Source: Hymenobacter sp. BT559 (GTDB lineage: Bacteria > Bacteroidota > Bacteroidia > Cytophagales > Hymenobacteraceae). From it: a stretch of DNA of 64,000 bases. The stretch is taken from assembly GCF_016427535.1 (NCBI RefSeq), contig NZ_JAELXV010000007.1:186001-250000 (forward strand). Reading direction: 5' to 3'. The notes beneath the pieces were generated by a model. The model was given only the letters and a program-made list of their open reading frames with translations, had not been told where the DNA came from and made no database searches. Shown here in pieces: positions 1-8,122 of this stretch. Positions within the stretch are counted from its first letter, which is position 1. Every line of letters begins with the position of its first letter. The position numbers and the translations under genes are program-made.

Positions 1-1
1 C

Positions 2-307
2 GGCGCGGGCGGCGCCCAAATGTGGAAAGAGCCGGAGCCCGGCAAGAAGGACATCAACATCGAGCGTACCGAGGAGGCCCTAGCTACCCTCAGCGGCCAG
101 GCCGCGGCGCTAGACAACCTGCGCGGCGTCGAAACCGAGCGCACCGCCCCGAGCGAACATAGCCTGCAGGGCGCCATCATTGCAGTAAGCTGCCCCTTCT
201 GCATGACCATGATGAGTGACGGCGTGAAAAACAAAGAGCAGGAGAGCGCGGTGCAGGTATTTGACCTGGCCGAACTGATTGCTTCGGCGGAAGGAATCAA
301 CGCCTAG
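2..307 (+). CDS. (Fe-S)-binding protein, heterodisulfide-reductase/LutA-like, 5' truncated
   Basis: The reading frame is open from the window edge, so only the C-terminal ~101 residues are present. It begins with GAGGAQMWKEP and later has SCPFCMTMMSDGVK. These match the second cysteine-rich CCG-type domain of (Fe-S)-binding proteins related to heterodisulfide reductase subunits, LutA and GlcF, where a C-C-G-x-G-G stretch and a C-P-F-C segment help bind an iron-sulfur centre. The N-terminal part, including any ferredoxin-like 4Fe-4S motifs, lies outside the window, so the electron-transfer partner cannot be named. A perfect inverted repeat begins 4 bases after the stop. Confidence 0.75.
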   Translation, partial: GAGGAQMWKEPEPGKKDINIERTEEALATLSGQAAALDNLRGVETERTAPSEHSLQGAIIAVSCPFCMTMMSDGVKNKEQESAVQVFDLAELIASAEGINA

Positions 308-310
308 GTA

Positions 311-448
311 CCGCAGATTCAAACGGATTTGTCGGATGGAACGGATACGCCCGCCTCTGGCGGGCTGACTGCTACCTTTGGTCTAAGTAGTTAGCCCATT
401 GGAAGCGGGCGTATCCGTTCCATCCGACAAATCCGTTTGAATCTGCGG
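311..448. repeat. Perfect 44-bp inverted repeat element (MITE-like)
   Basis: The left arm 311-354 (starting CCGCAGATTCAAACGG) and the right arm 405-448 are exact reverse complements over 44 bases, separated by 50 bases. The element fills the gap between the Fe-S protein and the next gene, whose start codon is 4 bases past the right arm. The spacer holds TACCTTTG (373-380, plus strand), a perfect TAnnTTTG box. A diverged relative lies at 8788-9098. Confidence 0.9.
373..380 (+). promoter_or_regulatory. Candidate -7 box inside the inverted repeat
   Basis: TACCTTTG fits the Bacteroidota -7 consensus TAnnTTTG and points at the gene starting at 452. No convincing -33 TTTG at normal spacing was found. 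If real, the repeat carries an outward promoter. Confidence 0.3.
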
Positions 449-451
449 TCT

Positions 452-937
452 ATGTATGTAACCTTCGACCACCTGCCACCCCAAGCCCGCGTGTGGATTT
501 ACCAGGCCAGCCGCCCCCTCGACGAGGCCGAGCTAGTGCAGGTGCTGCCGCGCCTCGCCGCCTTTGCCGAGGAATGGACCAGCCACGGCCGGCAGCTAGC
601 AGCGTCGGCGCAGTTTCTGCACCGGCAGTTTTTGGTAATCGGGCTCGATGAGGCCATGGCCGGCGCCAGCGGCTGCTCGATTGATGCCTCAGTGCGTTTT
701 GTGCGCGAGTTGGAACAACGCCTAGGCGTTGACTTGTTAGAAAAGTCGCGCATGGCCTTTCTCAACGAGGGCCAACTGCAGTTGCTCAGCCGGCGCGAAC
801 TGCGCGAAGCTATTACGGCCGGCCAAATAACTGCCGACACGCCGTACTTCAACAACACCCTGACTACTAAGGATGAGCTGGCCAATAGTTGGCCCGCACC
901 AGCCGGTCAAACCTGGTTGGCTTCTTATTTCAAGTAG
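452..937 (+). CDS. Conserved Bacteroidota protein (family often labelled 'ABC transporter ATPase')
   Basis: The product has 161 residues from an ATG immediately after the inverted repeat; a TTG 15 bases upstream would lie inside the repeat and is less likely. It starts MYVTFDHLPPQARVWIYQAS and contains GCSIDASVRFVRELEQ. I recognise it as a compact family common in Bacteroidota that databases often call 'ABC transporter ATPase'. No Walker A, Walker B or ABC signature is visible, so that label is not supported. There is no signal peptide or membrane segment, so it is probably cytoplasmic. Function unknown. Confidence 0.75.
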   Translation: MYVTFDHLPPQARVWIYQASRPLDEAELVQVLPRLAAFAEEWTSHGRQLAASAQFLHRQFLVIGLDEAMAGASGCSIDASVRFVRELEQRLGVDLLEKSRMAFLNEGQLQLLSRRELREAITAGQITADTPYFNNTLTTKDELANSWPAPAGQTWLASYFK

Positions 938-1047
938 TAACTGCCTTAGGCAGACTAGGGGGCTGCTTTGGTGCGTTGTATTATTGCCTACTAAATTATA
1001 CTTCCGCCCGTTCCGGCTGCATGGCTTTTCTAATTACTTATTCGTCA

Positions 1048-2970
1048 ATGCGTAATTTTTCAGTTATTGGGGCGGCGGCTGGCGCGGTGCTTTTGCTTGG
1101 CAGTTGCGCCACCTCGGGCAGCATGAGTAAGGCCGACAAGCGCTTTGCACGGGGCGAGTATGAGCCGGCCATTGTGCTTTACAAAGCCGACGTAGCCAAG
1201 GGCAAAGGCGCCGCCACTGCCAACTTTCGCATTGGCGAAGCCTATCGTCTCTCCAACCGCCTCGACCAAGCTGAGTCTTTCTACAAAGCAGCCCTCGATG
1301 GCGGCCTGCGCAACGCCGACCTGGCCTACCGCTACGCCGAGGCACTGAAAGCCAACGGCAAGTTTGACGAAGCTGCTAAGCAGTTTACCGCCTACGCCCA
1401 AAACGGTACCAACCGCACCCTAGGCGCCCGCGCCGAGGCCGCTGCCCGCAGCGCCACGGCCAGCAAGGCGCTGGTGGGCTCTGCCCCGGGCTACGATATC
1501 AAGCCGCTCGATGCGCTGAACACGCCCGAATCTGACTTTTCGGCGGCACGCATGCCTGGCAGCGGCGAGTTGGTCTTTGCCTCGGGGCGCGACGGCAAGA
1601 CCTACCTAGGCAACGGTGGCAAATTCTTGTCGCTCTACGCGCAGAAGTTCGACGACCCCACGGCCATGACCGGCGGCACTGCCCGCAAGCTGGAGCCTAT
1701 CTTCAATAACACCAAGGAGCACCAAGCCAGCGCTACTTACACGCCTGACGGCAAAACGATGGTGTTTGCCCGCTCGAACGATGGGTCGAGAAAAGGCTAC
1801 CGCAGCGTCGATTTGTGGATTTCCTACTTCCGAGATGGCGCCTGGACTACGCCCATTTTGGCTAATATCAACGACCGCACGGCCGACGACTTTTCGCCCG
1901 CTTTTGCGCCCGATGGTACTACGCTTTACTTTTCCTCGGCTCGCAAAAGCGGCCTAGGGGGCAATGACCTGTACAAGGCTACCCTAGGCGCCAACGGCCG
2001 CTTCTCGCCCGCCGAGAACCTGGGTGACCAAGTCAATACGGTAGGCAACGACAACTTTCCTGGCATTGCGCCCGATGGCACGCTGTACTTCTCTTCGGAT
2101 GGGCACCCAGGCTTTGGTAAGCTTGACATCTTTAAGTACCAAGGCGGCAAGGTAACCAACCTAGGAGCGGGCGTGAACTCGGCGGGCGACGATTTTGCGC
2201 CCTTTTTCACCGGCCCCGACCTCGGCATCTTCTCCTCAAACCGTGAGGGCGGCAAGGGCTCCGACGACCTGTACACGTTCAAGAAGAATCCGCGCAAGGT
2301 GGTTACCTTCTACGCCGACGTGACCGTGGTAGAGCGCGACGATAAGGCCAAAACAACTACGCCAATCGCGGGCGAAACGGTGACCATCACCGACGGCCGC
2401 GGCCGCAAGCAGGACGTGCCTACCGGCGCCGATGGCAAGTTCAGCATCAAGCTCGACTCGGCGCAGACCTACGCGCTGTTTACTGACCGGCCGGGCGACT
2501 TCACGGCGCGGGGCTCACTGAGCACTGTGGGCCGCTACCCCACCCAAGAGTCGCTGACGCAGCCGCAGACGGATATACGACTACCGATTACCTTGACACT
2601 CAGCAAGATTATTGTCAACAAGGCCATCGAAGTCAAAGACATTTTCTACGACTACGACAAGTACGCCATCCGTCCCGATGCCGCTGTGCGCCTCGATACG
2701 CTGGTGCAAACCCTGCAGGATAACCCCAAGATTAACATCGAGCTAAGCTCGCACACCGACCAGCGCGGCAAAGACGCCTACAACCTCAAGCTCTCGCAGC
2801 AGCGGGCCGAATCGGCCGTGGCTTACATTGTGAGCAAGGGCATTACTAAGAGCCGCATCACGGCCAAAGGCTACGGCGAAACCCGGCCCATCGTGAAAGA
2901 CCCCAAGTCGGAAGCCGATTACCAGCGCAACCGCCGCACCGAGTTCAAAGTGACACGCATCGACAAGTAG
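1048..2970 (+). CDS. OmpA-family lipoprotein with TPR and PD40 repeats
   Basis: A 640-residue outer-membrane-associated lipoprotein. The start at 1048 gives a lipoprotein signal ending LLLGSC; an in-frame ATG at 1021 is possible but would lengthen the n-region. Order: TPR-like helices (about residues 25-150), WD40-like/PD40 beta-propeller repeats with phrases such as TADDFSPAFAPDGTTLYFSS (about 180-430), a carboxypeptidase-regulatory-like beta-sandwich (about 440-530), and a C-terminal OmpA peptidoglycan-binding domain with SSHTDQRGKDAYNLKLSQQR. This layout is common in Bacteroidota and resembles T9SS-associated PorE/PG-binding proteins, but equivalence to PorE is only a suggestion. A strong terminator follows 20 bases after the stop. 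Confidence 0.85.
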   Translation: MRNFSVIGAAAGAVLLLGSCATSGSMSKADKRFARGEYEPAIVLYKADVAKGKGAATANFRIGEAYRLSNRLDQAESFYKAALDGGLRNADLAYRYAEALKANGKFDEAAKQFTAYAQNGTNRTLGARAEAAARSATASKALVGSAPGYDIKPLDALNTPESDFSAARMPGSGELVFASGRDGKTYLGNGGKFLSLYAQKFDDPTAMTGGTARKLEPIFNNTKEHQASATYTPDGKTMVFARSNDGSRKGYRSVDLWISYFRDGAWTTPILANINDRTADDFSPAFAPDGTTLYFSSARKSGLGGNDLYKATLGANGRFSPAENLGDQVNTVGNDNFPGIAPDGTLYFSSDGHPGFGKLDIFKYQGGKVTNLGAGVNSAGDDFAPFFTGPDLGIFSSNREGGKGSDDLYTFKKNPRKVVTFYADVTVVERDDKAKTTTPIAGETVTITDGRGRKQDVPTGADGKFSIKLDSAQTYALFTDRPGDFTARGSLSTVGRYPTQESLTQPQTDIRLPITLTLSKIIVNKAIEVKDIFYDYDKYAIRPDAAVRLDTLVQTLQDNPKINIELSSHTDQRGKDAYNLKLSQQRAESAVAYIVSKGITKSRITAKGYGETRPIVKDPKSEADYQRNRRTEFKVTRIDK

Positions 2971-2990
2971 ATGCCTTCTGGCAAGACCTA

Positions 2991-3017
2991 GGCCCCCGCA
3001 CTGCGGGGGCCTTTTTT
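2991..3017 (+). terminator. Rho-independent terminator after the OmpA lipoprotein
   Basis: A 9-bp G+C stem (GGCCCCCGC / GCGGGGGCC, loop ACT) is followed directly by six T residues. It fits the plus-strand gene ending at 2970. Confidence 0.85.
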
Positions 3018-3087
3018 GTTGGCACGCCATTTGGATTTAGCTGGCGCAGGTCCCCGAAATACGTCGCCGGCCCTCTCCCCTCTAGGT

Positions 3088-4041
3088 ATGAAAACGTTCT
3101 TTACGCTTGTGGCTGCCGCCCTACTTACTTGGGTAGCCAGCACTCCGGCTGTCGCTGCCCCACCCGCGCCGCCTGCCGGCGCCACTTTCGTTTCGGAGCG
3201 GGGCCAGGTATTTGGCTTGTCACTAGATGGCCAGCCCCTCACGCGGCCAGTGGCCCGGCAGGTGCGCGTGGCCCGCTTAGTGCCCGGCCAGCACTGGGCC
3301 GATTTTAGCGTGCCCACCCGCTATGGGCCGCCGCTGCGCTTTCGCACCGCCGTGTGGTTGCAGCCGGGCCTCGAAACCAACTACGTGCTGGTGCTGCGCC
3401 CTGGCTACGGGCCTCAACTGCGCCAGCTAGGTGCCGTGCCGCTGGGCCGGCCGGTCTATGGCCCCCAGGGCGGCTACCCTGGCAGCTACCCGCAAGGGTA
3501 TCCCGCTCCACCGCAGGGCCCCGCCCCTTATAACACCCCTGGTAACTACGACGAGGATGACGAATACGGCCCACCCGCTGGCCCCGGCTACGGCAACACG
3601 CCCTATGGCAACGACCCGCGCAACGGTGGCAACTACGGCAACAACGGTGCACCTGCCCCTGGCTACCCTGGCGGCTACAACTCTGGTACTGCACCCGGTA
3701 CCCCCAACGGGGGCTACTACCCCGGCCCGGCCGCTGGCAGTTACCTGCGCCCCCTAGCGCCTGCCGAGGTGGCCGACCTGACCCAAGCTCTGCGCAACCG
3801 CTCGTTTGATGATACTCGCTTACCCATCGTGAAGCAGGCCCTGGCCCAAAGTGCCGTGCGCGCTGACGAGCTGGCGCAACTCATTGGCACGCTGTCTTTT
3901 GATAAATCGCGCATCGAACTAGCTGAATACGGCTACGCTCACCTCAGTGACCCACAAAATTTTTACCGCGTGTATGATGCGTTGCGCTACCCATCGAGCA
4001 TTCGGGAGGTGCAGCAAGCCCTAGGGTTGCCACAGCAGTAG
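3088..4041 (+). CDS. Secreted DUF4476 protein with Pro/Gly/Tyr-rich linker
   Basis: A 317-residue protein starting MKTFFTLVAAALLTWVAS with signal cleavage near AVAA. The N-terminal half (about residues 35-120) looks like a small beta domain. It is followed by a long low-complexity Pro-Gly-Tyr-Asn linker (about 125-215). The C-terminal ~95 residues match DUF4476 (…DLTQALRNRSFDDTRLPIVK…DPQNFYRVYDAL), a helical domain of unknown role often found on exported Bacteroidota proteins. It is preceded by a terminator and followed by another, so it is probably monocistronic. The start at 3088 was chosen because it begins the signal peptide. Confidence 0.8.
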   Translation: MKTFFTLVAAALLTWVASTPAVAAPPAPPAGATFVSERGQVFGLSLDGQPLTRPVARQVRVARLVPGQHWADFSVPTRYGPPLRFRTAVWLQPGLETNYVLVLRPGYGPQLRQLGAVPLGRPVYGPQGGYPGSYPQGYPAPPQGPAPYNTPGNYDEDDEYGPPAGPGYGNTPYGNDPRNGGNYGNNGAPAPGYPGGYNSGTAPGTPNGGYYPGPAAGSYLRPLAPAEVADLTQALRNRSFDDTRLPIVKQALAQSAVRADELAQLIGTLSFDKSRIELAEYGYAHLSDPQNFYRVYDALRYPSSIREVQQALGLPQQ

Positions 4042-4051
4042 CCTGAGAGCA

Positions 4052-4106
4052 ACAACAACACAAAAGCCCCGGTAGCGCGCAGCTACCGGGGCTTTTGTGT
4101 TGTTGT
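4052..4106. terminator. Bidirectional terminator, perfect 25-bp stem
   Basis: Arms 4052-4076 and 4082-4106 are exact reverse complements around GCCCCGGTAGC, with A-rich and T-rich flanks on each side. It lies between the convergent DUF4476 and DUF4293 genes and can serve both. Confidence 0.85.
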
Positions 4107-4109
4107 ACT

Positions 4110-4185
4110 TAGTTGTTCATTAGTAGAGAAGCCTAGTATTGATAGTTAGGCACTAACAACTGACAACTAAGCACTGCCAACTAAA
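4110..4185. repeat. A+T-rich interspersed repeat, 'GGCACTAA' family
   Basis: The stretch between the terminator and the DUF4293 stop contains short words (AGTTGTT, GGCACTAACAACTGACAAC, AAGCACTG) shared with the inverted repeat at 51022-51109. It forms only a weak palindrome. Confidence 0.4.
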
Positions 4186-4659
4186 TTACCGCAGCCGGTC
4201 GGCGCTGCGTACCAGCTGCTCGTCGCGCCGGATGAAGCGGTTGGCGAGCAGATTCAGCATGAGCGCCAAGGTAGGCAGGTAGAAAGCGGGCTCAAACTGG
4301 CCTTCCAGCTTGGGGTTGAGCAGGGCCTCGCCTTTGTTGGAGAAATAAAACTGCAGGCCAAACGTGGCCACGATGAGCAGCAGGTTCAGCATGCCCAGCT
4401 TGAGCTGGCCGAAGCGATTGCGGAATAGAAAAATTTCGCGTACAGCAACAAGTGCAGAAGCAATAGCAGCCGCGGCAATCAGAAAAACGGGACCTAGGTC
4501 CTTTGGCGTCGGCATCCCAACGGCGTCGAAGCCGAAGGCGTTCATCGTAAGCTCTTGGTGCGTAAGGCCATCGACCTTGTGCCACAGAGGCAGCGCTAGC
4601 ATACTCAGCATGCACAAGGCCAGCAGCAGCAAAAACACGCTTTGAATTCTTTGTATCAT
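4186..4659 (-). CDS. DUF4293 membrane protein
   Basis: A 157-residue protein beginning MIQRIQSVFLLLLALCMLSM, the hallmark N-terminus of DUF4293. Four hydrophobic segments are visible (about residues 8-28, 52-72, 82-105, 118-140), giving an integral inner-membrane protein with no known activity. The open frame extends far upstream, but the family start and the divergent thiolase gene place the start at 4659. Together with the DUF4476 gene it shares the bidirectional terminator at 4052-4106. Confidence 0.8.
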   Translation of the reverse strand: MIQRIQSVFLLLLALCMLSMLALPLWHKVDGLTHQELTMNAFGFDAVGMPTPKDLGPVFLIAAAAIASALVAVREIFLFRNRFGQLKLGMLNLLLIVATFGLQFYFSNKGEALLNPKLEGQFEPAFYLPTLALMLNLLANRFIRRDEQLVRSADRLR

Positions 4660-4756
4660 CTTTGTGGTTGTGAAAAACGGCCGACGGCGATGCTGCGCGG
4701 CCAGGCCAAAATTAGCCCTCAACCGGCGGACTCGCTCTGCCTCAACGCTACCCAGA

Positions 4757-5959
4757 ATGCCCAATGCGTATATCGTGGATGCCGTGCGCACCCCGATTGG
4801 AAAATTTGGCGGCTCGCTCAGCAGCGTCCGCCCCGACGATTTGGCGGCCCTCGTGCTGCGCGAGCTGCTTCGTCGCAACCCTGGACTCGATAAAAGTGCC
4901 GTCGAAGACGTAATCATGGGCGCGGCCAACCAAAGCGGTGAAGACAACCGCAACGTGGCCCGCATGGCGGCGCTGCTTGCGGGCCTGCCTGTCACGGTGC
5001 CCGGCGTTACGGTCAATCGTTTGTGCGCCAGCGGCCTGCAAAGCATCATGGACGCCGCTCGCGCCATCAAAGCCGGCGAGGGCGACGTGTACCTAGCCGG
5101 CGGCGCCGAAAGCATGACCCGTGCGCCCTTCGTCATGGCCAAGTCGGAAACCGCCTTTGCTCGCGACTTTACGGCCCACGATACTACCCTAGGGTGGCGC
5201 TTCGTAAACCAGCGCCTGGCCAAGCAGTTCTTCCCCTACACCATGGGCCATACGGCCGAGAACGTAGCCCGGCAGTTCAATATCAGCCGCGAAGACCAGG
5301 ACGCCTTTGCCTTCGAGAGCCAGCGCAAGTATCATCGCGCGGCCGAAAAAGGTCGCTTCCGCAAGGAGCTGGTGCCGGTATTCGTGCCCCAGCCCAAAGG
5401 CGATGCGGCCCTGTTTGACACCGACGAGCAGCCCCGTGTATCGACCCTCGAAAAGCTGGCCACTCTCAAGCCCGCCTTCCAGCCCGACGGCGGCACCGTA
5501 ACGGCCGGCAACGCCGCTGGCATCAACGACGGCGCCGCCGCTGCGTTGCTGGTGAGCGAAGACGCCCTAAAGCGCTTCAACCTCAAGCCGCTGGCTCGTA
5601 TTATCTCGTCGGCCGTGGCAGGCGTTGACCCGGCCATTATGGGCATGGGCCCGGTGCCCGCTACGCGCAAGGCGCTGGAGCGCGCCGGCCTAACCCTAGG
5701 TGACATAGACCTCATCGAGCTTAACGAAGCCTTTGCGTCGCAGAGCGTAGCTGTTATTCGGGAGCTGGGCCTCGACGTGGCCAAAGTGAACGTGAACGGC
5801 GGCTCTATTGCCATGGGCCACCCCCTTGGGTCGAGCGGGGCGCGTATCGTGGCTACGCTGGTGCACGAGATGCAACGCCGTGAGGGTGTGCGCTACGGCC
5901 TAGCTACTATGTGCGTGGGCGTAGGCCAGGGCGCGGCCATGGTTTTCGAAAAAATGTAA
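4757..5959 (+). CDS. Acetyl-CoA C-acyltransferase (thiolase)
   Basis: A 400-residue thiolase, the usual family length. It catalyses CoA-dependent cleavage of 3-ketoacyl-CoA, or the reverse Claisen condensation. The acyl-accepting Cys90 lies in NRLCASGLQS, His355 in NGGSIAMGHPLGSSGAR, and the general-base Cys386 in MCVGVGQGAA, so all key residues are intact. The start MPNAYIVDAVRTPIGKFGG is typical of the PcaF/FadA group. There is no neighbouring hydratase or dehydrogenase to fix the substrate; fatty-acid or aromatic ring-cleavage beta-oxidation are both possible. Divergent from the DUF4293 gene. Confidence 0.9.
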   Translation: MPNAYIVDAVRTPIGKFGGSLSSVRPDDLAALVLRELLRRNPGLDKSAVEDVIMGAANQSGEDNRNVARMAALLAGLPVTVPGVTVNRLCASGLQSIMDAARAIKAGEGDVYLAGGAESMTRAPFVMAKSETAFARDFTAHDTTLGWRFVNQRLAKQFFPYTMGHTAENVARQFNISREDQDAFAFESQRKYHRAAEKGRFRKELVPVFVPQPKGDAALFDTDEQPRVSTLEKLATLKPAFQPDGGTVTAGNAAGINDGAAAALLVSEDALKRFNLKPLARIISSAVAGVDPAIMGMGPVPATRKALERAGLTLGDIDLIELNEAFASQSVAVIRELGLDVAKVNVNGGSIAMGHPLGSSGARIVATLVHEMQRREGVRYGLATMCVGVGQGAAMVFEKM

Positions 5960-6034
5960 CCTAGGGCGGGCCCTAAGGCCGCTTATTCTCGTTAGTGATT
6001 GCGCGGGCTCGTTGGGTCCGCGCTCCTTATTTAC

Positions 6035-7315
6035 ATGACCTACAACGCTTCTCCCACCTTTGCCGCCGCCCAGGATGCGGCCGACCCGCTCGCCCGCTTC
6101 CGGCAAGAATTTCACTTTCCGCCCGGCCCCGATGGGCAGCCGGTGGCTTATTTCTGCGGCAACTCGCTAGGCCTGCTACCCAAGGCGGCCCGCACCGCCG
6201 CCGAGCGCGAGTTTAAGGCCTGGGAAGAACGAGCCGTAGAAGGCCACTTTACCGGCAGCCGGCCCTGGCTGACCTACCACGAAACGCTGGCCGAGGCCAC
6301 GGCCCACGTAGTAGGTGCCCGGCCCGATGAAGTGGTGGTCATGAACACGCTGACCGTGAACCTGCACTTGCTGCTGGTCACGTTTTACCGCCCCACCGCC
6401 ACCCGCTACAAGGTGCTGATGGAGGCTGGCGCTTTCCCCAGTGACCAATATGCGCTGGAGAGCCAGGCCCGCCTGCACAACCTCAACCCCGACGATGTCA
6501 TCGTTGAAATCGCTCCTAGGTCCGGCGAACACACGCTGCGCACCGAAGACATCGAGGCCAAAATAGCCGAGCTCGGCGACTCACTCGCCACGGTGCTATT
6601 TGGGGGCATCAATTACTATACGGGGCAGGTATTTGATATGGCGGCCATCACGCGGGCCGGGCACGCGGTGGGCGCTACGGTGGGCTTCGATCTGGCCCAC
6701 GCGGCTGGTAACGTAGTGCTGCACCTGCACGACTGGGATGTGGACTTTGCCTGCTGGTGCAATTACAAGTACCTCAATTCGGGCCCCGGCGGCTCGTCGG
6801 GTATCTTCGTGCACGAGCGCTTTGCCCACCGGCCCGACCTCGTGCGACTAGCCGGCTGGTGGGGCCACGACCAGGCCGCTCGCTTCCAGATGAAGAAGGG
6901 CTTCCAGCCTATGCCGGGTGCGGCGGGTTGGCAGCTCTCTAATGGCCAGATTATTACCCTAGCCATCTACGATGCCAGCGTTGACCTCTTTGAGCAGGCA
7001 GGCGGCATGGAAATACTGCGAGCTAAGAGTGAAAAACTCACGGGCTACCTTGAGTATCTGATTAAGGACCTAGGGCTGCCCCAGAGCAAGCTGGAGATAA
7101 TAACCCCAGCCAACCCGGCCGAGCGGGGCTGCCAGTTGTCGCTGCTGGTGCACGAGCGCGGGCGCGAGCTGTTTGATTATTTGGCCGCCCAGGGCATTAT
7201 TGCCGACTGGCGCGAGCCGAATGTCATTCGCCTTGCACCCGTTCCGCTCTATAATTCGTTTGAGGATGTACGCCGGGCGGGCGCAGCATTAGCTCAATTT
7301 TACAAGGAGCAATGA
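6035..7315 (+). CDS. kynU: Kynureninase
   Basis: A 426-residue PLP enzyme that hydrolyses kynurenine or 3-hydroxykynurenine to anthranilate or 3-hydroxyanthranilate plus alanine. Diagnostic segments are FCGNSLGLLPK near the N-terminus, GFDLAHAAGN around residues 218-225, and CWCNYKYLNSGPGG with the Schiff-base Lys245. Length and motifs are complete. It lies 75 bases after the thiolase gene and may share its transcript. Its partner kmo is about 21 kb away at 28629-30026, so the pathway is not clustered. The stop TGA falls in the first heptad of the palindrome 7307-7381. Confidence 0.93.
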   Translation: MTYNASPTFAAAQDAADPLARFRQEFHFPPGPDGQPVAYFCGNSLGLLPKAARTAAEREFKAWEERAVEGHFTGSRPWLTYHETLAEATAHVVGARPDEVVVMNTLTVNLHLLLVTFYRPTATRYKVLMEAGAFPSDQYALESQARLHNLNPDDVIVEIAPRSGEHTLRTEDIEAKIAELGDSLATVLFGGINYYTGQVFDMAAITRAGHAVGATVGFDLAHAAGNVVLHLHDWDVDFACWCNYKYLNSGPGGSSGIFVHERFAHRPDLVRLAGWWGHDQAARFQMKKGFQPMPGAAGWQLSNGQIITLAIYDASVDLFEQAGGMEILRAKSEKLTGYLEYLIKDLGLPQSKLEIITPANPAERGCQLSLLVHERGRELFDYLAAQGIIADWREPNVIRLAPVPLYNSFEDVRRAGAALAQFYKEQ

Positions 7316-7381
7316 AACAAGAGCAGGCTCGATAGGCAACCATCGAACAGCCAGTTTCTTGCTCATTGCTAATTGCTCGTT
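7307..7381. repeat. Heptad-built inverted repeat at the kynU end
   Basis: The left arm (GAGCAATGAAACAAGAGCAG) and the right arm (reverse complement GAGCAATTAGCAATGAGCAA) consist of variant 7-mers of the GAGCAAT/TAGCAAT type. The left arm provides the kynU stop codon and the right arm ends just before the next gene's ATG. Confidence 0.65.
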
Positions 7382-7385
7382 ACCT

Positions 7386-8045
7386 ATGGAAGACTATGCG
7401 GCCAAGATGGCCCTCAAGCCCGATGCAGCCCTGCGCGAATACGTAGCGGGCCACGCCCAATACCGCGAGGAGGCCGTGCTGGCGGCCCTCGACGAGCTGC
7501 GGCGGCGGGGCCAGCCCGCGCCTGAAGATGCTGCCTTGCGCCCTGCCCTTGAAGCCACTGTGCAGCAGCAAGCTGCCGCTACCCAGGCCGCGCGCGAAGC
7601 AACTACCGAAACCGCCGAAGAAGACTTGCCCCCTCTGTATTCGCCGGCGAGCATTGTGGTTATCTCGGCCGTGGTGTCGGTCATAGCTGGGGCCTTCTTG
7701 CTGGGCATCAACATGTACAAGCTCAAGCGGGGCAGCGCCATCGTGGGCTTAGTGTCTTTTGTGCTGGTGTACCTCATCGGTGAGGCGCTGCTGCTGCGGT
7801 TTTTGGTAACGCAGCACCTCTTCTCGCCAATGATGGCTTTCCTGCTCGACTTGCCCCTGATTCTGGCTTACATCTGGTGGTTTTGGCCGCGCTACGTGGG
7901 CACCTACCAGTTTCAGCCGCGCAACTGGCTGCTGCCCCTAGGTATCTGCTTGCTGCTCAAGTTTGGCCTTGCCTACCTGCTGCTGCTCAACCCCACCGTG
8001 GCCCAACTGATGAAGCAGCAAATGGAGCAACTGCAGCAGCAATAA
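7386..8045 (+). CDS. Four-helix membrane protein of unknown function
   Basis: A 219-residue protein. The N-terminal ~80 residues are charged and helical (AALREYVAGHAQYREEAVLAAL) with an Ala/Gln/Thr-rich linker, suggesting a cytoplasmic module that recalls tail helices in Bacteroidota membrane proteins. Hydrophobic segments follow at about residues 85-105, 115-137, 143-165 and 178-198. The C-terminus is Gln-rich. No family was recognised. The start at 7386 lies just after the repeat; an upstream TTG would be inside the repeat. A strong shared terminator follows. Confidence 0.65.
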   Translation: MEDYAAKMALKPDAALREYVAGHAQYREEAVLAALDELRRRGQPAPEDAALRPALEATVQQQAAATQAAREATTETAEEDLPPLYSPASIVVISAVVSVIAGAFLLGINMYKLKRGSAIVGLVSFVLVYLIGEALLLRFLVTQHLFSPMMAFLLDLPLILAYIWWFWPRYVGTYQFQPRNWLLPLGICLLLKFGLAYLLLLNPTVAQLMKQQMEQLQQQ

Positions 8046-8057
8046 GCAGCTAACTCC

Positions 8058-8114
8058 TATCAAACTAAAAAGCCGGTACTTCCTTAGCGGAAGTACCGGC
8101 TTTTTAGTTTGATA
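8058..8114. terminator. Bidirectional terminator
   Basis: A nearly perfect stem of about 26 bp (TATCAAACTAAAAAGCCGGT… and its complement) with loop TTAGC. A- and T-runs flank the G+C core on both strands. It separates two convergent genes. Confidence 0.85.
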
Positions 8115-8122
8115 ACTACTGG

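Noticed and set aside
452..937. ABC transporter ATPase label
   Set aside because: The family carries that label in databases, but no Walker A, Q-loop, signature or Walker B motif is visible.
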